Positions 37,280-46,823 of a stretch of 64,000 nt of DNA are shown here, in pieces; position 1 is the first letter of the stretch; the number at the start of each line of letters is the position of its first letter. The position numbers and the translations under genes were made by a program. Location of the stretch: contig JAUIJA010000004.1 of NCBI GenBank assembly GCA_030431055.1, positions 1 through 64,000 on the forward strand. The letters are read 5' to 3'. The stretch is from Bacteroidia bacterium (GTDB taxonomy: Bacteria; Bacteroidota; Bacteroidia; Flavobacteriales; Flavobacteriaceae). The notes below the pieces were generated by a model that did no database searches, was not told the origin of the DNA, and saw nothing but the letters and a program-made list of their open reading frames with translations.

Positions 37280-38143
37280 ATGAGCCAAGTTAAAATTATC
37301 GAATGTCCGCGCGATGCCATGCAAGGCATTAAAGATTTTATACCAACTGAAAAGAAGGTACAATACATACAATCTTTATTGCGTGTAGGTTTCGATACTA
37401 TTGATTTTGGAAGTTTTGTTTCGCCAAAAGCTATTCCGCAAATGGTTGATACGGCTGAAGTTTTAGCGCAATTAGACTTATCACAAACTCAGAGTAAATT
37501 ATTAGCTATTATTGCCAATACAAGAGGAGCTCAAGAAGCTTCAAAACATAAAGCTATTCAATATTTAGGTTTTCCTTTTTCTATTTCTGAAAACTTTCAA
37601 ATGCGTAATACGCATAAAACTATAGCGGAATCAATTGTAACACTTCAAGAAATATTAGAAATAGCTTCTAAAACTAATAAAGAAGTTGTTGCTTATTTAT
37701 CAATGGGGTTTGGAAATCCGTATGGAGATCCATGGAATGTTGAAATTGTAGGCGAATGGACTGAGAAATTAGCTAATATGGGTGTGAAAATTTTATCACT
37801 TTCAGATACTGTTGGTAGTTCAACACCAGAAGTGATTGACTATTTGTTTTCAAATTTAATTTCAAAATACCCAGAAATTGAATTTGGAGCACATTTGCAT
37901 ACTACACCAGATTCTTGGTTTGAAAAAGTAGATGCTGCTTACAAAGCGGGTTGTAAACGTTTTGATGGAGCAATCAAAGGTTATGGCGGTTGTCCTATGG
38001 CAAAAGATGATTTAACGGGTAATATGCCAACCGAAAAAATGTTATCCTATTTTACTTCAAATAAAATTGATACGAATTGTCATGGTATGAGTTTTGAAAG
38101 TTCGTACAACGAGGCATTAAATATCTTTACTAAATATCATTAG
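37280..38143 (+). CDS. Hydroxymethylglutaryl-CoA lyase
   Basis: Starting at ATG (MSQVKIIECPRDAMQG) gives 287 residues; the open frame also has a TTG nine bases upstream. It is a DRE-TIM-type aldolase with ECPRDAMQGI in place of the first motif, FGAHLHTTP with the metal histidines, and the catalytic Cys in GYGGCPMAKDD. It splits HMG-CoA to acetoacetate and acetyl-CoA in leucine breakdown. It is probably co-transcribed with pyrD (39-base gap). Confidence 0.9.
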   Translation: MSQVKIIECPRDAMQGIKDFIPTEKKVQYIQSLLRVGFDTIDFGSFVSPKAIPQMVDTAEVLAQLDLSQTQSKLLAIIANTRGAQEASKHKAIQYLGFPFSISENFQMRNTHKTIAESIVTLQEILEIASKTNKEVVAYLSMGFGNPYGDPWNVEIVGEWTEKLANMGVKILSLSDTVGSSTPEVIDYLFSNLISKYPEIEFGAHLHTTPDSWFEKVDAAYKAGCKRFDGAIKGYGGCPMAKDDLTGNMPTEKMLSYFTSNKIDTNCHGMSFESSYNEALNIFTKYH

Positions 38144-38277
38144 TATTTTGTTGGTTTTTAAATAGTTGCTTTTCGGTGCTAATTTTTATTTAAATTTATT
38201 CCAAATAAACTTTGTTTGTTTTGTTTTAATTTTTACTTTCGCGCTGTAATTTTAAAACAATCTAAATAATAATAAAA

Positions 38278-39480
38278 ATGAAATTTTCTAATCTTTTCCT
38301 AGGAGTAATTTTATCTGGTTTTGTATTTACCTCATGTTCAAATGATGACGACTCTAATTCATCAAGTAATTTAGTTGTACCTACAACTTATACTTTTGAA
38401 AGAGATGGTAACTCGACTGTTGATTATAACGGACAAACATCAAGACTTTTAATGCTTCAAGAAATTGGAAACTATATAAAAGATGCAGGGACTAATTCAA
38501 CAACAGCTTCTGCAACAGTTTTAAAAGATATGTATGCAAATACAAATAATCAGTTTTCTACTTCAGATTTGAACTCTTCAGGAAAACAGTTAAAAAACAA
38601 AACAGCTGCCTCTAGAGATTATTTTGTAAACTTAGGAGGTGGAGGTTCTACGTTAGAACAGTCAAACGTAAGAGATTTTTTTGAAGAGCAATTTGACGAT
38701 GCTGAAACAGCAAGTAATGGTGGTGATGCTTCGGAAGGTGTTGCTGGAAAATATTTAGATGGAACATCTACAAGATTATTTGCAACAAATGGTTTAGAGC
38801 CTCAACAAGTAGTTTTAAAAGGTTTAATGGGAGCTTGTTTCATCGATCAAATTGTAAACAATTATTTAAGTACAGCTGTTTTAGACGAAGGAACAAATAG
38901 AGATGACAATACAAATAAAGTTTTGGTTTCTGGTAAAAGCTATACTAATATGGAACACAAATGGGATGAAGCTTATGGCTATGTTTACGGTGCAGGTGGT
39001 GGAAAATATTGGGACAGTTATATAAATCAAGTTGACGCTGATTCAGATTTTGGAACTGTAAAAGAAGATATCGAGTTGGCATTCAGAAAAGGTAGAGCGG
39101 CAATAGTTGCAAATAACTATACAGTGAGAGATCAACAAGTAGCTATTATTAAAGAAAAGATAGCATTAGTTGCTGCTGTAAGAGGTGTTTACTATTTAAT
39201 GAATGGAAAATCTAAATTAACTACAGATAATGGTAAAAAGGCGTTTCACGCTTTATCTGAAGGTTACGGATTTATTATGGCATTACGTTATACTCAAAAA
39301 CCATCAACAGGTGCTCCATATATGTCAAAAACTGAAGTTGATAATGTTTTAGCAGATTTAATGGCTGGTACAAATGGCTTATATGATGTAGATTATTTAG
39401 ATGCAAATCTTGACGATATGGCTGAAACTATAGCAAATAAATTTGGATTTACTGTAGCGCAAGCAGAAGCAGTAAACTAA
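38278..39480 (+). CDS. DUF4856 lipoprotein
   Basis: The 400-residue lipoprotein has its lipidated Cys at 20 (FVFTSCSNDDDS). The acidic residues just after the Cys resemble the signal for surface export of Flavobacteriia lipoproteins. The DUF4856 domain covers the rest (YTFERDGNSTVDYNGQTSRLLM, MEHKWDEAYGYVYG, FRKGRAAIVANNY). Function is unknown. The family commonly stands next to imelysin-like and TonB-receptor genes, as here, which suggests metal uptake. It is followed by its own terminator. Confidence 0.9.
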   Translation: MKFSNLFLGVILSGFVFTSCSNDDDSNSSSNLVVPTTYTFERDGNSTVDYNGQTSRLLMLQEIGNYIKDAGTNSTTASATVLKDMYANTNNQFSTSDLNSSGKQLKNKTAASRDYFVNLGGGGSTLEQSNVRDFFEEQFDDAETASNGGDASEGVAGKYLDGTSTRLFATNGLEPQQVVLKGLMGACFIDQIVNNYLSTAVLDEGTNRDDNTNKVLVSGKSYTNMEHKWDEAYGYVYGAGGGKYWDSYINQVDADSDFGTVKEDIELAFRKGRAAIVANNYTVRDQQVAIIKEKIALVAAVRGVYYLMNGKSKLTTDNGKKAFHALSEGYGFIMALRYTQKPSTGAPYMSKTEVDNVLADLMAGTNGLYDVDYLDANLDDMAETIANKFGFTVAQAEAVN

Positions 39481-39490
39481 AAAATATCTT

Positions 39491-39523
39491 ATAGCGGTCT
39501 TATATAAGACCGCTACTTTTTTT
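39491..39523 (+). terminator. Terminator of the DUF4856 gene
   Basis: TAGCGGTCTTA-TA-TAAGACCGCTA followed by CTTTTTTT. The T-run flows directly into the next promoter element. Confidence 0.9.
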
Positions 39524-39530
39524 ATATTTG
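39523..39530 (+). promoter_or_regulatory. -7 element for the imelysin-HTTM-TonB receptor operon
   Basis: TATATTTG matches TAnnTTTG and overlaps the end of the preceding terminator by one base. The imelysin-like gene starts 43 bases later. Confidence 0.55.
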
Positions 39531-39573
39531 CACCAATTTTAAAAGAAAATTAATTTATTCTAAATATAAACAG

Positions 39574-40680
39574 ATGAAAAAGTTCGGTTTATTAGCTTTA
39601 ACACTTTTAGGAATTTTTTACGCTTGTTCTGGTGAAGATTCTAGCTCGAGTTCTGGTGATAATTATGATCGTTCAGTTTTACTAACAAATTGGGCTGATA
39701 ATATTATTATTCCTAGTTATACAAACTTTCAAACTAAAGTTAATGCTTTAGAAACATCAGTAGCAACTTTTAATACTGCTGTAAATCAAACTAATTTAGA
39801 CGATGTAAGAACAAAATGGGAAGATGCTTATAAAGCGTTTCAATATGTAGGTTTTTACACAATTGGTAAAGCAGAGGAAATCGCATTTTTAGAAAAAACA
39901 AATGTGTATCCTATCAACGAAACAGATATTGATGCAAATATTAGCTCAGGGACTTATGATTTAAATTTAATTTCTCAATACGATTCTCAAGGATTTCCAG
40001 CATTAGATTATATGTTATTTGGAATAGGTGCTGATGATACTGCGATTTTAAATTTATATTCAACTAACGCAAATTATAGTCAATATTTACAAGACTTAGT
40101 TGCAGCAATCAAATCAAATACTGATGCAATTGTAACTTCATGGAATGGAAGTTATCGTAACACGTTTGTTAATAATAATGGAAATGCGGCCTCAAGTTCA
40201 GTTAATTTGATGGTAAATAATTTTGTTTTTTATTTTGAGAAACATTTAAGAGCTGGTAAAGTTGGAATTCCTGCTGGAATTTATTCTAATGGAACAACTT
40301 ATCCAGAAAAAGTTGAAGCTTCTTATCGTGCTGATTTATCAAAAGTTTTATTACAAGAAGGTACAAAAGCGGCTAAAGATTTTTTTAATGGAAAACATTT
40401 TAATAGTTCAACAGAAGGAGCGAGTCTAAAGTCATATTTAGATTTTTTAAATGCAGTTAGAAGTGGACAACCTTTAACAACGATTATTAATAATCAATTT
40501 TCAGCAATTGAAAGTTCAAATACTACATTAGATTCAAATTTTAAAAATCAAATAGCTAATGATAATACCGTAATGATTAGTGCTTTTGATGAATTACAAC
40601 AACAGGTTGTGTATTTAAAGCTAGATATGATGCAAGCTTTAAATGTTACAGTAGATTATGTAGATGCTGATGGTGATTAA
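39574..40680 (+). CDS. Imelysin-like lipoprotein (IrpA/ICMP family)
   Basis: The 368-residue lipoprotein has Cys18 in GIFYACSGEDSS, with acidic residues following. The helical imelysin domain shows RTKWEDAYKAFQYVGFYTIG. It carries YDSQGFPALDYMLFG at the place of the family GxHxxE motif; here the His is Pro and the Glu is Asp, so a peptidase-type metal site is absent. Imelysin-like proteins are iron-regulated surface or periplasmic proteins. The gene leads an operon with HTTM (5-base gap) and a TonB receptor. Confidence 0.9.
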   Translation: MKKFGLLALTLLGIFYACSGEDSSSSSGDNYDRSVLLTNWADNIIIPSYTNFQTKVNALETSVATFNTAVNQTNLDDVRTKWEDAYKAFQYVGFYTIGKAEEIAFLEKTNVYPINETDIDANISSGTYDLNLISQYDSQGFPALDYMLFGIGADDTAILNLYSTNANYSQYLQDLVAAIKSNTDAIVTSWNGSYRNTFVNNNGNAASSSVNLMVNNFVFYFEKHLRAGKVGIPAGIYSNGTTYPEKVEASYRADLSKVLLQEGTKAAKDFFNGKHFNSSTEGASLKSYLDFLNAVRSGQPLTTIINNQFSAIESSNTTLDSNFKNQIANDNTVMISAFDELQQQVVYLKLDMMQALNVTVDYVDADGD

Positions 40681-40685
40681 TTTTT

Positions 40686-42053
40686 ATGTTTAGTTTTCAA
40701 AAATATCTAAATCAAATTGTAAAATCCGAAACGCTAGCTTTTTATAGGCTAGCGTTTGGTTTAATGATGCTTTTTAGTATTATTCGATTTGTAAGTTACG
40801 GTTGGGTCGAAAAGTTTTATATCGATCCCATTTTTCATTTTACGTATTACGGATTTGATTGGGTAAAACCATTTGGAAACTTTACATATATTTTATTTTT
40901 CATTGCAGCTTTATCAGCTCTTTTTGTGGCAATAGGTTATAAATATAGATTATCCATTATTTTATTCTTTTTAAGTTTTACGTATATCGAATTGATGGAC
41001 AAAACAACTTACTTAAATCATTATTATTTTATTTCGGTTGTTAGTTTTATACTTATTTTTTTACCAGCAAATGCAAGTTATTCGGTTGATGCTTTTAAAA
41101 ATAAGAATATTCGGTTTGAGTTTATTCCGAAATGGACTATCGATATTTTAAAACTAATGTTGTGTATTGTCTACTTTTATGCTGGTTTAGCAAAGTTAAA
41201 TTCCGATTGGTTACTTGAAGCAATGCCTTTAAAAATTTGGTTACCAAATCAATCTAATATTCCACTTATTGGAAACTTTTTGCATCAAGAATGGGTACAA
41301 TATGCATTTAGTTGGACAGGCGCCATTTATGATTTAACCATTCCTTTTTTATTATTAAACAAACGTTTTAGAAATTTCGGATTTCTATTGGTAGTTGTTT
41401 TCCATATTCTAACGAAAATATTATTTCCAATTGGCGTTTTTCCTTATGTAATGATTATAAGCACCTTAATCTTTTTTCAAGCTAATTTTCATAAAAGAGT
41501 CTTAGATTGGATTTATAAAAGATTACGTTTTAATAGTGAAATTTATGCAAACGGAAATACATTACAATTCAACTTTAAACAACCATTGACTCGAATTAAA
41601 ATTGGAATACTTTCATTTTTCATGCTATTTCAATTGGCATTTCCGTTTCGTTATTTGTTTTATCCTGATGAATTATTTTGGACAGAAGAAGGATTTCGAT
41701 TCTCATGGCGCGTGATGTTAATGGAAAAAGCGGGTTATACGCAATTTTATGTAACCGATGCTGATAAAAATCAGAGAATTGTAGTTAATAATAAACTATT
41801 TTTGACACCATTTCAAGAGAAACAAATGTCGTTTCAACCCGATTTTATTATAGAATACGCACATTTTTTACACGACTATTATCAAAAGCAAGGTTTAAAA
41901 AATCCTGTTGTAACTGTTGATAGTTATGTAGCTTTGAACGGAAGATTAAGTCAACGCTATATTGATCCAAAAGTCGATTTAGCAAAAGAGAAAGATACAT
42001 TTAAACATAAAACTTGGATTTTACCATTTAACGATGAAATTAAAGGCCTTTAA
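40686..42053 (+). CDS. HTTM-domain membrane protein, vitamin K-dependent gamma-carboxylase-like
   Basis: The 455-residue protein has about seven membrane segments in the first 300 residues and a soluble C-terminal part. It contains DKTTYLNHYYF (105-115), YAGLAKLNSDWL (165-176) and FHILTKILFPIGVFPYV (239-255). These align by eye with human gamma-glutamyl carboxylase around its NNHSYL, GVKKLDADW and FHCMNSQLFSIGMFSYV segments. H112, K170 and H240 take the places of catalytic residues. The human enzyme uses reduced vitamin K to carboxylate Glu; whether the bacterial protein does so is unknown. It overlaps the receptor gene by 20 bases. Confidence 0.88.
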   Translation: MFSFQKYLNQIVKSETLAFYRLAFGLMMLFSIIRFVSYGWVEKFYIDPIFHFTYYGFDWVKPFGNFTYILFFIAALSALFVAIGYKYRLSIILFFLSFTYIELMDKTTYLNHYYFISVVSFILIFLPANASYSVDAFKNKNIRFEFIPKWTIDILKLMLCIVYFYAGLAKLNSDWLLEAMPLKIWLPNQSNIPLIGNFLHQEWVQYAFSWTGAIYDLTIPFLLLNKRFRNFGFLLVVVFHILTKILFPIGVFPYVMIISTLIFFQANFHKRVLDWIYKRLRFNSEIYANGNTLQFNFKQPLTRIKIGILSFFMLFQLAFPFRYLFYPDELFWTEEGFRFSWRVMLMEKAGYTQFYVTDADKNQRIVVNNKLFLTPFQEKQMSFQPDFIIEYAHFLHDYYQKQGLKNPVVTVDSYVALNGRLSQRYIDPKVDLAKEKDTFKHKTWILPFNDEIKGL

Positions 42054-44475
42054 ACTATTTATTTTACTTTTTACAATCACTTGTAGTTATGCTCAAGTTA
42101 GTATTTCTGGAGTTGTTAAAGATGATAATGGAATTGCTTTAGCTGAAGTTGAAGTTTATAATTTAACCACAAATACGTTTACAAAAACTAAAGAAGATGG
42201 TACGTTTTCTTTAGATAAATGCTTTGTTGGTGAAAATAAATTAACCTTTTATGGATTTGGCTTCAGAGTTAAAGAGCAAGTAGTAAATGTTCAAGAAAAT
42301 ACTTCAATTACAATTACTTTGGAAGAATTATCAAATACTTTATCTGAAGTAGTTTTAATTCAAGAAAAAGAAAAAGTTTTTGCTTTAAATCGATTAAAAG
42401 ATATAGATGAAACAGCTATTTATGCTGGAAAGAAAACAGAAGTAATTTCGATAGAAAACCTTACAGCCAATAAAGCAACCAACAATGCGCGCCAAATTTA
42501 TGCACAAGTTGCGGGTTTAACCATTAATGAAAATAGCGATGGAGGTTTGCAATTATCAATTGGAGGAAGAGGTTTAAATCCAAATCGTACTTCAAATTTT
42601 AATACACGCCAAAATGGTTACGACATTAGCGCCGATGTTTTAGGTTACCCTGAAAGTTATTATGCAACACCAACGGAAGCTTTAGAGGAAATTCAAATTG
42701 TTCGCGGCGCGGCATCTTTACAATACGGAACGCAATTTGGAGGATTAATTAATTTTAAAATTAAAAGCCCATCTACAAAACCTTTCGAAATTGTAACACG
42801 AAACACGGTTGGTTCGTACAATTTGTTTACCAACTTTACAAGTTTAAGTGGAACTAATGGAAAATTCAGTCACTATTCTTTCTACAATTATAAAAAAGGA
42901 GATGGCTTTAGACCGAATTCTGAATTTGATGCTAAAACATTTTTTACCAATTTAAATTATCAGTTTACTGAAAACACTTCGGTACATTTCGATTACACAC
43001 ATTTTGAATATTTAGCCAAACAACCTGGAGGTTTAACCGATTTTATGTTTGAGCAAGACCCAACACAAAGTAATCGTGATAGAAACTGGTTTAAAATCGA
43101 TTGGAATTTATTTGCATTAAGATTTAAACATCATTTTCAACATGATGCCGATTTTTCATTGCAATTATTTGGTTTAGATTCTTACAGATACGCTTTGGGA
43201 TATCGTTCAAATAGAGTTTCAAATCCTGACACGCCTGGGACCGAACGTGATTTAATAAAAGGAGATTTTGTCAATTGGGGAGCAGAAGCACGTTATTTAA
43301 AGAAATATAATTTATTAGGTAAGAAAAGTGCTTTTTTAATTGGAGGAAAGTATTACCAAGCTAAAAACACTGGTTTGCAAGGTCCAGGTTCATCAGGAGA
43401 AGATGCTAATTTTGACTTAGGAACTGATGAATTTCCTAATTATGGAAATCAATCGGAATATCAATTTCCAAACTTAAATTTTGCATTTTTTGCAGAAAAT
43501 ATATTTCAATTAACAGATAAGTTTTCGGTAACTCCTGGAATTCGATACGAAAATATTCAAACCAAAGCTGATGGTTATTACAGAGAAATAAGAGAAGATT
43601 TAAGTGGCAACGTAATTTATGACGAAACCGTTGAAGAAAATGTTGAGAAAAACCGTCAGTTTGTTTTACTTGGTTTAGGATTGAGTTATAAATTCAATAA
43701 TGGTTTAGAATTATATGGAAACATTTCTCAAAACTATCGCTCTGTAACCTTTAACGATATTAGAACGGCTAATCCAAGCGCAGCAATTGATGAAAATATT
43801 ACAGATGAATCAGGTTATACTTCTGATATTGGAATTCGTGGAAAAATCAGAGATATTTTTTCACTAGATGCTAGTGTTTATGCGTTGTATTATAATGATA
43901 AAATTGGAGAATATTTAATTCAAGTCCCAAATTCAGCTCAATTAGTTCGATTTAGAAGTAATGTAGGAACAGGAATTACGTACGGATTTGAATCTATTTT
44001 CAATTTTAATTTAGGAAAAATCTTCTTTAGAAGTAATGAAAATTTCATTTGGAAAGCCTTTGCAAATGTTGCCATTACTGATTCAGAATATTTAGAATCT
44101 AACCAACCTAATATAAAAGGGAATAAAGTTGAATTTGTTCCACTTTACAATACAAAATACGGAACTCAAATTGGTTATAAAAACACCTTGATGAGCATTC
44201 AATATATGGCAGTTGGAAAGCAATTTACGAATGCAGAAAATAATCCTCAAGATGAAAATGATAATACTTATGGCATTTTTGGAGAAATTCCAGCTTATGA
44301 TGTTTTAGATGTATCACTTTCTCAAAAAATAGGAAAGCATTTTAAATTTGAAGCAGGAATTAACAACGTTTTAAATAATTGGTACTTCACAAGAAGAGCT
44401 ACAGGATATCCTGGACCAGGAATTATTCCTTCAGAACCAAGAGTTTTTTATGGAACTATCGAATTTCGCTTTTAG
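42034..44475 (+). CDS. TonB-dependent receptor (FecA-like)
   Basis: The 813-residue receptor has a signal peptide (ends TCSYAQ), then a carboxypeptidase-like domain (about 24-105, ISGVVKDDNGIALAEVEVYN). The plug domain follows (about 125-235; GGRGLNPNRTS, EIQIVRGAASLQYG), then a barrel ending in FYGTIEFRF. The plug resembles siderophore or ferric-citrate receptors more than SusC types. It overlaps the end of the HTTM gene, so the operon is imelysin-like, HTTM, receptor. It probably imports a metal complex. Confidence 0.92.
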   Translation: MKLKAFKLFILLFTITCSYAQVSISGVVKDDNGIALAEVEVYNLTTNTFTKTKEDGTFSLDKCFVGENKLTFYGFGFRVKEQVVNVQENTSITITLEELSNTLSEVVLIQEKEKVFALNRLKDIDETAIYAGKKTEVISIENLTANKATNNARQIYAQVAGLTINENSDGGLQLSIGGRGLNPNRTSNFNTRQNGYDISADVLGYPESYYATPTEALEEIQIVRGAASLQYGTQFGGLINFKIKSPSTKPFEIVTRNTVGSYNLFTNFTSLSGTNGKFSHYSFYNYKKGDGFRPNSEFDAKTFFTNLNYQFTENTSVHFDYTHFEYLAKQPGGLTDFMFEQDPTQSNRDRNWFKIDWNLFALRFKHHFQHDADFSLQLFGLDSYRYALGYRSNRVSNPDTPGTERDLIKGDFVNWGAEARYLKKYNLLGKKSAFLIGGKYYQAKNTGLQGPGSSGEDANFDLGTDEFPNYGNQSEYQFPNLNFAFFAENIFQLTDKFSVTPGIRYENIQTKADGYYREIREDLSGNVIYDETVEENVEKNRQFVLLGLGLSYKFNNGLELYGNISQNYRSVTFNDIRTANPSAAIDENITDESGYTSDIGIRGKIRDIFSLDASVYALYYNDKIGEYLIQVPNSAQLVRFRSNVGTGITYGFESIFNFNLGKIFFRSNENFIWKAFANVAITDSEYLESNQPNIKGNKVEFVPLYNTKYGTQIGYKNTLMSIQYMAVGKQFTNAENNPQDENDNTYGIFGEIPAYDVLDVSLSQKIGKHFKFEAGINNVLNNWYFTRRATGYPGPGIIPSEPRVFYGTIEFRF

Positions 44476-45206
44476 AAAGTGAAAATACTCAATATCTCTT
44501 TAATACTTTTTGGTTTTCTAACTTTCAACTCAGCAAGTTGTGAGAGATAGAAGTAAAAAAGAAATGAAAAAATAAGAACGGTAAGTTGTTTTCCTACAAT
44601 ATTTCCAAACATTTGTTCTTGGTAATTTTCTGAGTTTAAATAGAAAAAAGTATAAAAGAAAACTGAATCAAACAAACAAACAATTCCCATTGTAAGTAAG
44701 AGTTTAAAGAAAAGTTTCAGTTTCGGAAGTTTTAATTGCAAGAGTTGGAACAAAATTACAATCATCATTCCTTCGATATACAATAAACTAGTTCCTATTA
44801 AGAACAAACTCAATTCAAAATCTAATAATTCTTCAAGAAAAACACTACTAGGGTTTAGATCGGCTTCAGAGTGAACGAGTAAAAAATGAGAAAATAAGGT
44901 TATCGCTACATTTGAAATTACAAGTCCGTAAATTAAACCTCTTGTTTTTATTATGTTTTCGGAATAAAATGTAAGAAAAATTACAAAAAGTGTAGAGGTA
45001 TAGAAAATAGTTGAACCTGGAGAAAACTTAAAACCTAAAAACGAATTATCATATACACTCGATACTAAAAGCGTTTGGAAAAACTGTAAAGCACCTACAA
45101 ATACATACAAAATTCCATAACCAAGTTGTTTGCGCATGGCGTGCATAAAAATTATCATCGAAGCAATGATAATTATTTCAAATATTAAAAGGCTGAAATT
45201 TAGCAT
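44472..45206 (-). CDS. Seven-helix membrane protein of unknown function
   Basis: The 244-residue protein is very hydrophobic, with about seven membrane segments and a short basic C-terminal tail (KVRKPKSIKE). The pattern GYGILYVFVGALQFFQTLL and FSPGSTIFYTSTLF recalls sensor-like seven-helix domains attached to signalling proteins, but no output domain is present. The 3' end overlaps the receptor gene by 4 bases in convergent orientation, with no terminator between. Confidence 0.65.
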   Translation of the reverse strand: MLNFSLLIFEIIIIASMIIFMHAMRKQLGYGILYVFVGALQFFQTLLVSSVYDNSFLGFKFSPGSTIFYTSTLFVIFLTFYSENIIKTRGLIYGLVISNVAITLFSHFLLVHSEADLNPSSVFLEELLDFELSLFLIGTSLLYIEGMMIVILFQLLQLKLPKLKLFFKLLLTMGIVCLFDSVFFYTFFYLNSENYQEQMFGNIVGKQLTVLIFSFLFYFYLSQLAELKVRKPKSIKEILSIFTF

Positions 45207-45249
45207 GCTACAAACATATAAAAATATTTCTTATCTGCTAAAAAAGCTG

Positions 45250-45257
45250 TATATTTG
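45250..45257 (+). promoter_or_regulatory. -7 element for guaB
   Basis: TATATTTG matches TAnnTTTG, 31 bases before the guaB start. No purine-riboswitch-like structure is seen in the short leader. Confidence 0.55.
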
Positions 45258-45282
45258 CATGCAATTTAACAACTACAACTAA

Positions 45283-46761
<1,479 letters not shown>

Positions 46762-46784
46762 AGAGAAAATATCCATAAATAGTT

Positions 46785-46822
46785 AAAAAAACCGAAAATT
46801 TAAATTTTTGGTTTTTTTTTGG
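46785..46822. terminator. Bidirectional terminator between guaB and the antiporter gene
   Basis: AAAAAAACCGAAAATTT-AAA-TTTTTGGTTTTTTTT: an AT-rich stem with one G-U position and runs on both sides. Confidence 0.75.
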
Positions 46823-46823
46823 T

